Part shown: positions 26,191 through 39,400 of the stretch, piece by piece
Layout: every line of letters starts with the position of its first letter
Numbering within the stretch: position 1 is the first letter of the stretch
Assembly: GCF_011045195.1 (NCBI RefSeq)
Contig: NZ_CP049199.1
Span: 3,286,001 to 3,350,000, forward strand
Reading direction: 5' to 3'
Length of the DNA stretch: 64,000 bases
Source: Caulobacter soli
GTDB taxonomy: Bacteria > Pseudomonadota > Alphaproteobacteria > Caulobacterales > Caulobacteraceae
Notes under the pieces: generated by a model
What the model was told of the DNA's origin: nothing
What the model saw: the letters and a program-made list of their open reading frames with translations, nothing else
Database searches by the model: none
Translations under genes and position numbers: made by a program

Positions 26191-26856
26191 GACATCTCCT
26201 TTCGCGGAGGGGACATGCTCATGGGCGTGTCCCCAACTCTAGACACGGCTTGGCCGCCTCACGCGGAAAGCCGCTGAAGGGACGGGGAGGGCTGCGGAGC
26301 GCCGGGCCAGGCCCGGAAGCTGTTTGACGAAATACCGTTTCGACCAGGACCGACGCTCCGCGCGATCGTTATCCGGGAGCGCCCGGCGATCGGCCCTGTT
26401 CGGACCTCGCCAGTCTTAGCCCCCGACGGGCGGGCCGGGCTCGCGTGGCCCGGTCCCGGAACGCCTGCGTCACCGCAAGCCTGTCGCCTCGCCGGCCCTC
26501 ATCCAACGCCGTATCTGTGTTCCAGGCCCGGCCGGCACCAGATGGATGAGGTTGGCGGCTCCTTGCAGAACCGCCGCCGACGAGCACGCCCGCTCGACCG
26601 CACCCCAAGGCCGCGAAGGTCGCAGGCCTTAGCGCCCTCCCCATCGCCTTGTGGTGAGCTGATTATGCCGTGGGCGCGAGAGGGCGAGGACAGGCCGAAT
26701 TTCGGCTTTGATTTCGCTGAGGAAAGACAATGGGAGCGACGCGGATAAGGTTTTCGGGCTCGCGATCAGACGGCGTCCAGGCGGTTTACGCGAGAGCGGC
26801 TACGCCGCCTGGTGGGCAGCCGCGCCAAGGCCGCCACGTCAGCCAGCCGCGCCGAC
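26191..26856. other. Hairpin-rich intergenic region; possible structured RNA
   Basis: No convincing protein gene is seen in these 666 bp; the open frames lack good starts. The stretch has several strong inverted repeats. GCGGAGCG (26294-26301) pairs with CGCTCCGC (26354-26361) and encloses two smaller hairpins: CCGGG/CCCGG at 26302-26316 and CGAAA/TTTCG at 26328-26342. A second nested hairpin follows at 26363-26392 (CGATCG, CCGGG, AGCG loop, CCCGG, CGATCG). CTCATCCA (26498-26505) pairs with TGGATGAG (26543-26550) around ATCTG/CAGAT. It does not match RNase P, tmRNA, 6S or SRP RNA landmarks I know. Confidence 0.35.
26777..26812 (-). terminator. Hairpin downstream of the RTX operon
   Basis: CCAGGCGG (26777-26784) pairs with CCGCCTGG (26805-26812), starting 45 bp past the stop of the last gene of the secretion operon. 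No T-run follows on the minus strand, so termination here is tentative. Confidence 0.35.
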
Positions 26857-27411
26857 CTATGACGCGCCAGTGTCAGGACGGAAGGGCTGCTCGCCGCCAA
26901 GCATCACCTTGGTCCGAAGACCTGTCACCGGGTCAGTGCGATGCATGTTGAAACGCCGACCGGCAAAGGGGCCGTCGATCAGATCGAGCAGCATGAACTC
27001 CAACAGCTTGTTCTGGGGCGTCGCGAAAGGCGAAATCAATTCCAGCAGCCACAGGGTCTCCCCGCCCGACCAGTCAGCGGGGTCCAGGCGCGTACCGCTC
27101 TCCAACTTGGCTTCAGCCTCCGGGGTCAACCACGCCCAGAGCCCCAGGCCAAGCGGAAGACGCTCCAAGCTCTCCCGGTCGAGGCCAAGGGCGACGAACC
27201 CGGCGGGATCGATGGCGTCGAACCCCGGCGTCGGTCCGAACCGGAAAAGTCGGAACTGTCCGGCGGTCACGGCCGGCATGATCGACCACGACAGATCCTT
27301 GATCTTCAGCTCGCGGTGCAGCGGGGATTGCTCAAGCAACCACACGATCTGCCCAAGCACCTCGGTGACGGCGATCGCGCCATGGGACGGGGAACCGGAA
27401 ATCTCCGTCAT
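26857..27411 (-). CDS. RTX toxin-activating lysine acyltransferase (HlyC-like)
   Basis: A 184-residue HlyC-family acyltransferase, which transfers a fatty acyl chain from acyl-ACP to internal lysines of an RTX protoxin in the cytoplasm. VLGQIVWLLEQSPLHR near 18-33 aligns with the HlyC segment containing catalytic His23; here it is His32. ADWSGGETLWLLELISPFA near 112-130 aligns with the segment holding Asp92, but that Asp is replaced by Glu124. MHRTDPVTGLRTKV near 155 matches the family C-terminus. The start overlaps the stop of the giant RTX gene as ATGA, so it is last in the operon and very probably acts on that protein. Confidence 0.85.
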   Translation of the reverse strand: MTEISGSPSHGAIAVTEVLGQIVWLLEQSPLHRELKIKDLSWSIMPAVTAGQFRLFRFGPTPGFDAIDPAGFVALGLDRESLERLPLGLGLWAWLTPEAEAKLESGTRLDPADWSGGETLWLLELISPFATPQNKLLEFMLLDLIDGPFAGRRFNMHRTDPVTGLRTKVMLGGEQPFRPDTGAS

Positions 27412-30400
27412 CAGAAGGGCCTCATGGTCGGCAAGGCGGTGAGCAACGCCGGCGTGCCAGGCTTGTCATGGGCCGCCAGCCACGGACTAGCGCTGGTTGA
27501 GGGATCGAACATCGCCATCGCATTGATCATCTGGAACCGCATGCGAGCGGCCAAGGCGACATTCCGATCGAGCGCGGATACGGCGGCCATGACGGCTGGA
27601 TCGAAGACCTCGTCCTTCGACGCCGCGCCGAGCTCGGCCGCGAACGGCTGGCCAGGTGTTGAATCAAGGTGATCATGGCTGACGGCTTGAGGCGTCGGCG
27701 CGGTGGGTGATTGAGGATCAACGCCACCAATCGCCGCGTTTCGCATCTGCTGAGCATGGCGCTTGATGGCGTCGCGCATGTCCTGTGGAAGGGAGGCGCG
27801 AGGCTTGGCGGCCTGGTCGGCGCTGCGCACCGCCCCGCCCGGCGCCGCCGCGCCTACCCCGGCGTCAGCGCCCTGGGCTCCACCCGGAGAACCGTCGCCC
27901 TCTTGAGAGCCGCCGGTTGGCCCAAAGGCCAGCATGACATCGCCGACAGCGCCAACGGTTCCGTCTTCGCGCACGTAGGACGCGGTGGCGTAGACCACGT
28001 TGTCGGTCGCGCCCTCCGGTTTGGCCCCCGTCAACGACAGGGTCAGCCCGATCGCGGTCACCTTGTAGTCGCTCAGGGACTTCAGTTCGGAAGCCTGACT
28101 GACGCCGTCCTGGTTGGCGTCTCGCCAGACCTGGAATTCCCCGAAACGCTTGTCGCCGCGGTCGAAGAACCCGTTCTTGTTGCTGTCGTAGGCGGCCAGG
28201 CCTTCCAGGTCCGAGACGGCCCCGGCCACATCGCTCTTGAACGAGATCTCCGAGCCGTCGCCGATCAGCCCGTCATGGTTGCGGTCGAGCACCAGAAGAC
28301 CGTCGTCGGCGCTCACCCAGCCGGTGGCGCGCTTCACCCCATCGCCCAGGTTGTCGAAAGCGACGTTGGATGTCGCGCGTGACACCAGCTCCACCCCATC
28401 GCCATCCAGGTCCAGGACCACGGGCGGAGTCTGGCCGCTGATGCGCGAAGCCAAGGTGGCCCACTCGCCGGTGCCGTCGAAATAGACCGCCTCGACGCCA
28501 TCGACCGTGTCGACGCCCTCGTTTCCGCTCAGCGTCCGCACCCGCACGGTGCCGTCGGCGTTCTGGGTGAAGACGTAGTTGTTCATCCCCTGCTCGTAGA
28601 CCAGCGTGTCGTAGCCGGCCCCGCCGTGGATGACGTCGTTGCCCGCGCCGCCGTAGAGGCTGTCGTCGCCCGCCAGGCCGTCGATCAGATCGGAGCCGTC
28701 GCCGCCCGCGACCCAGTCATCGTTGCCGGACGTCCCGTTGACGGTCCAGCCGACCAGATCGTCGATCGCCATCCAGGTGTCGTCGGCTTCGAAATAGACG
28801 GCCTCGACATTGACCAGGGTGTCATTGCCTTCCGTGCCCGCCAGCGCCGTGGCCCGGATTGTGCCGTCGGTGTTGCGCGAGAAGCTGTAGTTGGTCGAGG
28901 CGCCGTAGTAGAGCGCGGTGTCATAGCCGGCGCCGCCGTCGATGCGGTCATCGCCGCCCCAGCCGCGAATGCCGTCGTCGCCGCCCAGGCCGTACATCCA
29001 TTCCTGGAGGGCCGTGCCTTCGATCAGCGCGTCGGCGCCGGCCGTCCCCTTCAGAGCGACGAGGTCAAGCGCCGCGACCCGGGTGTTGTTGCCCTGGAAC
29101 AGGACGGTTTCGACGTCGTAGAGCGTGTCCACGCCGTCCGTCCCGCTCGTGGCGGTGATCTTCACCGAGCCGTCGCTGTTGCGCACGTAGGTGTAGTTGG
29201 TGCGCTGGAGACTGAGGATCGCCGTATCGGCGCCAGCCCCGCCGTCGAGGCGGTCGTTGCCGGCCAGCCCTTGCAGCGTGTCGTCTCCGGCCAGGCCATA
29301 GAGATTGTCGGCGCCGGCGGTCCCGACCAAGGCGTCATTGCCGCTCGTGCCGGTCGTGCCGGGGGGCGGCACCAGGTCGGTGATCGCCTTCCAGGTGTCG
29401 TCGGCCTCGAAGTAGACCGCTTCCATGTTCACCAGCGTGTCGGTGCCTTCGTTGCCCGCCAGAGCCGTGGCCTTGATCGAGCCGTCGGCGTTGCGAGAGA
29501 AGGTGTAGTTTGTCGACGCGCCCAGATAGAGGGCGGTGTCGTAGCCGGCTCCCCCGTCGATGAGATCGTCGCCGCCCAGGCCGCGAATGCCGTCATCGCC
29601 GCCCAGGCCGTACATGGTCTCGGAGAAGGCCGTGCCCTGGAAGAGGGCGTCGTTGCCGGCCGTGCCCTTGAGCGCCACCAGTTCCTGGACCGCGACCCGG
29701 GTATTGTCGCCCTTGAACAGGACGGTCTCCACCCCGATCAAGGTATCGACGCCTTCGGCGCCGCTCAGCGCGGTGATCTTCACCGAGCCGTCGGCGTTGC
29801 GCACGAAGCTGTAATTGGCGCGCAGGAGGTTGAAGACCGCCGTGTCCGAGCCGTCGCCGCCGTCGATCAGGTCGTTGCCCTGAAAGCCCTGCAGAGTGTC
29901 GTCGCCCGCCAGGCCGTAGATGTTGTCCTTGCCGCTGGCGCCGTTGATGGTGTCGGCCGCCGCGGTGCCGTAGCCCACGACGACGTCGGTCAGCGCCGCG
30001 CCGGACGGATCGCCCGCGAAGTACAGGTACTCCACGTCGATCAGGCGGTCGGTTCCTTCCGCGCCGGTGCTGTCGACCACGGTCACCGATCCGTCGGCGT
30101 TGCGGCTGAACGTGAAGTTCACCCGCTTGCCGGCGTAGCCGATCTCGTCGGCTCCCGCGCCGCCGTCGATCACGTCGTCTCCGGCCTCGCCGTAGATCAG
30201 GTCATCGCCGGCGCCGCCGTAGATCTTGTCCTTGCCCGCGCCGCCGAAGAGCTGGTCGGCGCCGCCCAGTCCGTAGAGGTTGTCGTCGTTGGCTGAACCG
30301 AGCAGGAAGTCGTCATCACCCTCGGTGCCGTAGTCGCCGGCCATTTCCTGGATGCCGCGCCACTGGCTGTCGGCCTCGAACCAGAAGGCCTCGACACCGT

Positions 30401-33400
30401 CGAGCGTGTCCACGCCGTCGGGTCCGGTCTTGGCCGTCACCTTCACCGTACCGTCGGCGTTGCGCGAGAACGTGTAGTTGGTGACCGGGCCCTCATAGAT
30501 GATGGTGTCGTAGCCCTCGCCGCCGAAGATCTTGTCGTCGCCCGCCTCGCCGCCGATCTGGTCGTGGCCTTCGCCGCCATAGATCACGTCGTTACCGCCG
30601 CCGCCGAAGAGCACGTCGTCGCCCGCCAGGCCGGTGATCGTCTCCGCGCCCGCGCCCCCGATGATGGTGTCGGCCCAGATCGTGCCCTGGTTGCCCTGGC
30701 CCGTCTGGCCATCCATGACCTGCTTGAAGATCTGCTCGCGATTGAGCGTGGCGCCCCCGTTGAAGCGGATCTGCTCGACGCCGCGTCCGGCGTTGTCGCC
30801 GGCGCTCAGCGCCAGGTCGGTGGCGAACTGGCCCAACACCCGGATCGTCTGGCCGGTCTGGTTGATCCGGATCGTCAGGTCCGAACCCGAGACGCCTAGG
30901 GTGACCTGGGCCAAGCCGAGATCGCCGAGGTCGAGGACGTCGAAACCGGGCACGCTGGCGCTGTCGGCCACTTCGTCGATGACGTCGGACCCGTCGCCCG
31001 ATTTGTAGGCGTAGACGTCCGAGCCGCCACCGCCGATCAGGGTGTCGTCGCCCAGGCCGCCGATCAGGTTGTCCGCCGAATTGGCGCCTTGCAGTGTCTC
31101 GGCCGCGTTGGTCCCGCGAACCGCGATGTTGGCCGTGACTTCGCCGTCCACGCGGATCAGATCCTTGAAGACCATGCGCTCGACACCCGCGCGGCCGCCC
31201 CCGCGTTGGTTCTTCAGGGTCAGGGTCTCGCCAGTCGAGATCACCTTGACCATCACGTCCTGGCCCGACTGAGTGAGCAGCACGTCGCTGCTCATCACGT
31301 CGGTCATGTAGAGCGTGTCGACGTCGCCGCCGCCCGTTCCGTCGTCGGTGATCACATCGGCGCCATCGCCCAGGTTCCAGACGTAGGTGTCGGAGCCCCC
31401 GCCGCCTTTGACCTGGTCGGCGCCCTTGCCCCCGGCGAGGATCTCGGCCTCGACGGTGCCGGTGAGGGTCTCGGCCGCCGCCGTGCCGTTCAGGCGCGTG
31501 TTGACCTGATAGTACGGATCGGCGGCTTTATAGGCCTCGACCGAGGCGTATTGACCCAGATACTCGATCTCGAGCGGCGGAAGCTGGTAGGCCAGCACCA
31601 TGTCGCCCACGAGACCCTTCGTGCCGTTCGTGCGAACGAACTCGCTGGTGCCGTAGAGCACGTTGTCGGTCGCGCCTTCGGGGTTTTCGCTGGTCCGGGT
31701 CAGCGTCAGATTGACCGCGCTGATGCCATAGAAGCTCAACGTCTTCAGTTCGCTGGCCTGGCTCACGCCGTCCTGGTTGACGTCGTCCCAGATCTTGAAA
31801 GCCGAGAACTGTACGTCGGCGCTGTCGAAGAAGCCGTTCTTGTTGCTGTCGTAGGCGCGCAGACCTTCCAGGTCCGACACGCCGTTGGGCACGTCGGCGG
31901 TGAAGCTGATCTCCGAGCCGTTGTTGATCACCCCGTCGCCGTTGCGGTCCAGCACCAGCATGCCGGTGCCGGCCTTGGCCCAGCCCGTGAGATCCTTCTG
32001 CCCGTCGCCGTCCTGGTCGAACATGATCTGGCTGTCGGCGAGGCTGGTGAACTTCAGCCCCTGCCCGGTCAGGTCGAACATGATCGGCGACGACGGACCG
32101 ATGTCGTAGTTGTTGACGTCCGTGCGGCGACGATAGGCGATCACCGCCACGCTCGAGGCCCCGTGGTAGTCGGTGATGACGACGCCGACCTTGCCCTCGT
32201 TATAGGCGCCGATCGGGAATTTGAACCTGATGCGGTCGTTGATCACATCCTGGCCCTGAAGCGAGATCTCGCCCGTGGAGATGTGATCCGCCCCCTCGAT
32301 CGTGATCAGGCTCTGGGTCAGCGGCCCCGGCTCGTCATCCCAATACAGCATCGTATGGATGGCTTCGATCACACCATTTTTGGCGCTGTTGTAGAACGTC
32401 CGCCCCCCAATCGTGCCGCCGGGGCGTTCATTTTCATCCGTCGCCTGGACGGTGAACCAACGGCTCTTGGTCAGGCCCGGATTGTCCCAATCCTGAACGG
32501 TGACCTGGACGCTCACCCTGCCGACGGTTTCGAAATCGATCTGGCGCTGCAGGCGCAGCTCGCCGGTTTCCTCGTTGATGGAGACATAGTCGTTGGGGGA
32601 GATCGAGAAGCGCTGCTTGCGGAAATAGGCCTGGGTGTCCGGATCATCGATCGCCACCGTGCCGATCGGCGTCAGGCCCGCGCCAGGCGCGTTCTCGCTG
32701 ATCGAGAAGGTGTCGCCCTGCCTTCTGTAGTCGAAGTCGGCCGCCTCGTTGACGTCGCCGACCCACATCCAGGACTCGCCCGGGTCGCCCCAGAGCCCGC
32801 CCCCGTCCCTGGCCGCGATCCCGACCCGCAGGCCGATGTCGAGGCGACCGTCGCCATTCATGTCCCGGAAGACGCGATCGGCGCTCTGCCCCATCTGGTA
32901 GAGTTGCTCGAAGTCGATATTGACGCCGTACCTCATATAGACGGCGCTGTTGTAGTCGTAGAAGAAGCCTGACGGATCGGAGGTCACATAGACGTTCGCG
33001 TAACCGCCGTCGGGATCGGTGGCCATCAGCCCCCGCAGCGGATCGGCCGTGTAGGTGCTTTCATTGATCGGAACCGCGCCGCTGGAGTCGTAGGGCTTGT
33101 TGGGCTTTTCGTTGATGTTGCGGATGACCACGGACACGCTCGTCGTGCCCGGCGAGGCGACCAGTCCGTCCCAGCTGCGAACCTGGGCGGTATAGACGAT
33201 CTGCTCCTGACCGCCGACGGCCTGGACAGACATGCCGTTCTGGCCGGCTCGCGCCTGGGCGATCAAACCTTCGAAGTCGATCGCTCGGCCAGCCCACGTC
33301 AGCTGCCCGCTGTTTGGATTGAGCGAGAACAGCGTCAGGGGGTCTGAGACCAGTTGGAAGGTCGGGAAGGTCCTGTCCGGATCGGTGGCCGCGAAGGTCG

Positions 33401-36400
33401 CCACCAGGCCGAGCGGCGTCCCTTCATCGACTGCGGCCACGACTTGGCTGACCGTGGGCGTGGTGGGCGCTTCGTTGACGTTTTCGATCCGCACCATGAT
33501 GGCGTCGGTCACCGGCGACAACAGGCCGTCGACGCCCCGCGCCGCGCCTCGGACGGTATAGGTGACTTCCTGAACGCCGTTACCGTCGAAATCGGTCAGG
33601 GTCAGGTTCGGATTGCCGCCGATCTGATCCCGGAGCGTCTCGAAGTCCAGCTGCAGGTTCGGCTTGAGCTGGATTTGACCGCCGACGACCTGGAACCAGC
33701 CCAGGTTGTCGCCGACCACTTCGTAGGTGACGGTCGAGCCGCTGGGGAAGAGCGTCCCATCCGGATCGACCGATCCGGACAGTGTCGCCACGGTCTGGCC
33801 GCTCGTCGGACCTTCCAGGAGCTTCACGGAACCGCCTGACAAAGTGGGCCGGGTCGGTGCTTCCGCCAAATTGTTGAGCTGGACCGTGAAGGTCGAAGTG
33901 ATCGACGCTCCGCTCGGATCGGAAGCGCGCACGATGATGTCGTAGAAGGACTTGGTTTCGAAGTTGAGGCTCGCGCCGTCCCTGACTTTCAGCTGGTTGC
34001 CGACGAACTGGAAGATGTCGGCGTAGGTGTCCAGCGAGAAGGACAGGGTGTCGCCGTCGGGGTCCACGCCGGTGAACGCGCCGATGAGACGTCCCTGCTC
34101 GACCACGCCCGTCGAAATCGATTCATCCACCCGCAGCGCGCCCGGATTGTTGATCGCCGTGGGCTTGGCGTTGATGACGATGGCGAGCTGCTGGCTGGCG
34201 CTAGCGGTGTTGCCGTTGGCCTCCTTGGCCGTGGCGGTGATGGTCAGGGCCTTGGACCCGGTCAGGTCGGCCGACTGGGTCGTCGGGCCAAACAGCCTCA
34301 AGCCGGCAAGGTCGGCGAGCGTCAGCTCCCACACGCCATTGCCCTTGTCGGTTCCCTTGTTCAACGTAAGGCCGACAAGATTGGAGATCGTCACGGTGAC
34401 GACCTCGGTCGTCCCCTGCGGGCTCACCTGGATGTCCAGCGGAATGCCCGCACCGCCCTCGAAGGTGTTCCCGGTCGCCTGCAGGCGCGAAATGATCGGC
34501 TGATCGGCGACCGCCGTCACGGTCAGGGTGAACAGCTGCTCGGAGATCAGCGTACCGTCCGAGGCCAGGATCTTGATCGTGGCCGCACCGTTGGCGTTGG
34601 GCCGTGGCGACAGGGTCATGGTCCGCAGGCCGCTGGCGTTAGGGCCACTGACCGTAGGCTGGTAGACCAGCGTGTCGTCCAGCTTGGACGTGTCCGAGGC
34701 CTGCACCACCTGGGCGCTGACCAGGAGGTTGTCGTAGCTGACGACGTCGTCGCGGACGTAGAACGACACAGTGATCGAGCCGTCCTCGTTGATCGTCTGG
34801 CCGGCGATGGCCACCTCGGCCGTGGCGCTGGTGCTGATGACCGGCTTTCTGTTGACGCCCCAATAGCTCTTCCAGGCGTTTTCGAACGTCGAGTTGGCAT
34901 GCAGCGTCTGGTAAGCCGCCACTGTCGCGGGCTTGGTGTAACCCGCCATCAGCGTGACAAGGGCCTCGGCGTTGACCGTGGGCGTGTAGTGTTCGCCCAG
35001 CAGGAAGAAATCGATCTTGTAGTTGGCCCGCTCGTTGGTGGTGGTGGCGAGGTACCAATCCTTGACCGTCGTGACGACGCTGGTTCCGACCACCGAAACG
35101 ACCAGATCGTTACCGCTTTTGCTGAACCACAGAATGTTCTGGTCGATGTTGTCGTAGCCGACGACGTCGATATCCTCGCCGTTGGGGTCGAAGTTCCAGA
35201 TGGTGTCGGAGCCGGAATTGGAGTCGATGTAGAAGGTGTCGCTGCCTTCCCCGCCCTTGAGGATGTCGTTGCCCGCTCCGCCATAAAGCTTGTCGGGGCC
35301 GCCCAGGGCCTGGAGGATGTCGTCGCCGTCACCGCCATACAGCGTGTCCGAGCCCGCGCCGCCGGTCAGGGTGTCGTTGCCCGCGCCGCCCCAGAGCTCC
35401 ACGCCGCCGTCGCCGCCGGTCAGGGTGTCGTTGTAGGCCGAGCCGACCAGCACCTCGATGCCGTCCTCGAAGACGTCGCCGGCGGCTTCGCCGACCGTCC
35501 CGCCTGTGACCAAGTTGACTGTCACCGCCGCGCCGGCTTCGGCGTAGCTGACCGTGTCGCGCCCGAGGCCGCCGTTGAAGCTGTCCGCGCCGACGCCGCC
35601 GATCAGGAGGTCGTCGCCGTCGCCTCCGACGAGGCGGTCGTTGTCGCCCTGCCCGCGCAGCTCGTCGTTGCCGGCATCGCCCTGCAGCAGGTCGGCGCCC
35701 AGGCCGCCCTCGAGCCTGTCGTCGTTGGCCCCGCCGCTCAGGATGTCGGCGCCGTCCTGGCCATAGAGCCGGTCCTTGCCGTCGCCGCCGTTCAGGGTGT
35801 CCACGCCCGCCCCACCGTCCAGCAGGTCGTCCCCGACGTCACCGTCCAGGGTGTCGTCGCCATCGCCGCCGACCAGGCTGTCGTCGCCTGCCGCGCCCTT
35901 CAGCCAGTCCGCGCCGGCCTTCCCGTCGACGACGTCGTTCCCGCTGCCGCCATCGATGATGTCGCGGCCCGCGGCGCCGTTCAGGGTGTCGGCGTTGACG
36001 CCGCCATAGAGGTAGTCGTCGCGATCCACCACGTTGAAGGTGAAGACGCGCGACACCGACAGGCCGTCGGCCGCGCCGGCGCGGTCGGTGGCTATGACCT
36101 TCACCGAAACGGTCGGCGTGGTCTCGAAATCCAGACGCGCCCCGGCCTTCAGCCGCAGGGTCAGATTGTTGACGATCTCGAAAGGCGAGTTGGCCGGATC
36201 TTCGAGCGTGAACTGCAGCGCGCCGAAGTTGCCGCCTGACAGGGTGTCGGCGTCGCTCGCGCTGAGGTTTCCGATGACGATCGGATCCAACGCCTCGGTC
36301 GAGACCGGATGATCCCGCTCGATGATCGAGGTCGCCCCGGTCAGAGCAAGGTTCGTCGGCGCCTCGTTGACGTCCTCGACATAGATCGTCTCCTGGACGG

Positions 36401-39400
36401 TCGGCGAGGCCAGGCTGCCGTCGTTCGTGCGCAACGTGACGGTGTACGCCACCTCCTTGGCTCCATCGTGGTCGATGTCGCTCAAGGTCCAGCCGGCGGC
36501 CGCCAGGCTTTCGATGTCGATCTGTTTGCCCGCCTTGAAGCGCAGCTCACCGCCGACGATCTCCAGCCAGTCGCTGGGCTGGGAGACGATTTCCAGGCTC
36601 AGGGGCGCGTTGGCGCGATCCGGATCGGTCAGGGTGTAGGTCAGCGCCACCTTTCCGCCGACGTCGCCCTCGCCGATGATCGCCGGCCGCGGCGTGCTGG
36701 CTTCGGGCACGTACGGCGTCTCGTTGACGTCGCGAACGGCGATGTCGAAGCTCTTCTCGGTCGTGGCGGTCCCGTCGGACACCCGCACCCGAACGGTGTA
36801 GACGCCGTTCTGGCTGGTCTCGAAGTCCAGGGTCTGGCTGTTGAAGACGCTGAGCACGCCGTCGGCCGAGATCTTGAAACGATCGCCGGCGTTGTCGGCC
36901 AGCGAATAGGTCAGGGCGTCGCCCTCGGCGTCGGTGGCTGTGAACTTGCCCACCACCGTCCCGATGGCCGTCCCCTCGTCCAGTTCCAGGACGCGATCGG
37001 CGACCGGATCGGAAGGGGCGTCATTGACCGCCCCGACCTTGAGACTGACGACCTGGATGGCCGTATTGCCCGCCGCGTCGGTGACTCGCAGTTCAAAGTG
37101 GTCCGGGCCGTTGAAGTCCAGATCGGGCGTATAGGTCCAGGCGCCCGTCTGCGCGTCGAGGGTGAGACGTCCCTTCAGGGGTTGGGCGGCGACGCTGTAG
37201 CCGATGATGTCGCCGTCGTCGTCGCGCGCGACGATCTGACCGTTCAACGGGGTGTCTTCGGCCAGGCTCAGCTGCAGATCCGACACGACCGGCGCGGCGG
37301 TGGCTCCAGCATGCCAGTAGGTGGACAGCAGCTTGGCGATCGCCTCGGGCATCGCGCTGGGGGTCGCCCCCGCCGAAGCCGCGGTCATGGCCATGATCAA
37401 TGGCGAAGCCGCGTCCAGGAAGAGCACCGAACCGGCCAAGGCCAGATGGCGCACGCTCGTCCCGCCCGCCGCATAGAAGCCCTGCAGGGTCACCGCGGTG
37501 TTCCCGCCAATGACGCTGACGACCAGATCATCGCCGGTCCGCCGCAGCCACACCTGATCTTGGGCGACATTGGCGATCGCGATGCGATTGGGACCTTGGT
37601 TGTCGACGATCCGGTCCGCGCCCGAATTGGCGTCGAACATATAGGCGTCGGCGCCGGCCCCGCCGTACAGCAGGTCCGCGCCCGCATCCCCGCTCAGTTG
37701 ATCGTTCCCGTCGCCGCCAAACAGCTGATCATCGCCGGTCCCGCCCGCCAGGACGTCATCGCCCGCTTCGCCATAGAGCAGGTCGGCGCCCTCGAGACCG
37801 CCGAGGGTGTCGTCACCGGCGTCGCCATGCAGCTCATCGTCGCCCGCGTCGCCCGACAGACCGTCGGCGCCGTCGCCGCCGAACAGGACGTCGCGGCCCG
37901 CGCCGCCGCTGAGAACGTCGTCCCCAGCGCCCCCCTCGAGACGGTCGTCGCCGTCTTCGCCGGCCAAGGCGTCTGCGCCGTCGCCGCCATAGAGACGGTC
38001 GGCGCCCGCGCCGCCAAGCAGGACATCGTTGCCCGCCCGTCCGTCGATCACGTCGTCGCCGCCGAGGCCCGACAGTCGATTGGCCCGCGCGTCGCCGTTC
38101 AGGCTGTCGGCGAACCCGTCGGAACCGGTCACGTTCTCGATCGTGCTCACGCCGGCGGCCGCGACGATGACGTCGCCTTGCGCGTCGCCTCCGGCCGCCG
38201 TTCGGGCGGCCAGGTCGATGGTCACGCCCGCGCCGGACCGCACGTAGCGGATCGTATCGCCACGTGACTTGGTCTGGTCGTTGGGATCCAGCGGCGTGTT
38301 CGAACTGACGCTATCGACGCCGCCGTCAAGGGTGTCGGCGCCCGCGCCGCCCTCCAGCACGTCGTCACCATCGCCGCCCTGGAGCGTGTCGGCCCCGCCC
38401 GCGCCGGACAGCACATCGTCGCCGGCCCCGCCCGCCAGCGTATCGGCGCCGCCGGCGCCGACCAGGAAGTCCGCGCCCGCCGTCGCGGCCTGACCCGTCA
38501 GCCGCAGCGTGGTCAAGTCGACGGTCAAGCCGTCGTCCAGCACCAGATTCTCGATGCGGCGATCCGTGCTGGATTGATCCTTCAGGGTAACGCCGCCGCC
38601 GCCAGCCACGGTGATCTGCAGATCCGCGCCCGACTGACTGAAGCTGAGATCGGAAAGGCTGACGCCCGTCATCTCAAGGCTGTCGAGGCCGCCCGCGCCA
38701 GCCCGGCTGGTCTGCCAGATGGTCTGCAGACCGTTGCCGGAACGGACCGCGCCCAGCTTCCACTGCCCTTCGCTCGCCGGCCATTCGCCGCCGGCGGGCA
38801 CGTCGTGAGGGGCGCCGTAGAGGAAGTCGACATTGTCGCGGCTTTGGTAGACGACCGCGCCGTCGCTCCTGCGCGTCACCGTCAGGCGATAGCGATACCA
38901 GTTCGCGCCGACCACCACGCCCTGGCCAAGGTCGGTCCAGGTGACGGCGAACTCGGCGTTATTGAGCGAACCGTCGGCCTTGAGGATTTCCTGGACGGCG
39001 TAGAGCCCGTCCCCGACCACGTCGGCGCCGCCGTCGAAGACGTAGGTGTCGTCGCCGCCGCCGCCGAAGAGGCTGTCCGAACCCAGGCCCCCGGCCAGAA
39101 CATTGTCCTGGTCGTCGCCGCCGAGCACGTCGTCTCCCGACGATCCCCCCAACCCTTCGACGCTGTTGTAGACGTCGCCCACCGCATCGCCAGTATTGGC
39201 GAAGCTGGCCCCCAGATAGGCGCGCACGGGCTGCCCGCCGGCGTAGCTGGCCAGGTCGGCGCCGTCGCCGCCGAACAGCAAGTCGGCGCCCGCCCCGCCG
39301 GCCAGGGTGTCATCGCCCGAGCCGCCGTAGAGGATGTCCGCGCCCGTGTCGCCGCGCAGCGTGTCGGTTCCGGAGTCGCCCGCCAGGATGTCGGATCCGG

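Noticed and set aside
26700..26760. GAGGAAAGAC resembling the RNase P RNA motif GAGGAAAGTCC
   Set aside because: The match stops after the first bases, and none of the other conserved RNase P RNA segments are found nearby.
26542..26951. Small plus-strand open frames, one with GAGGAAAGAC before ATG at 26730
   Set aside because: The 26730 frame runs antisense into the HlyC-like gene, has an Arg/Gln/Pro-rich translation without domains, and is not supported by neighbours.
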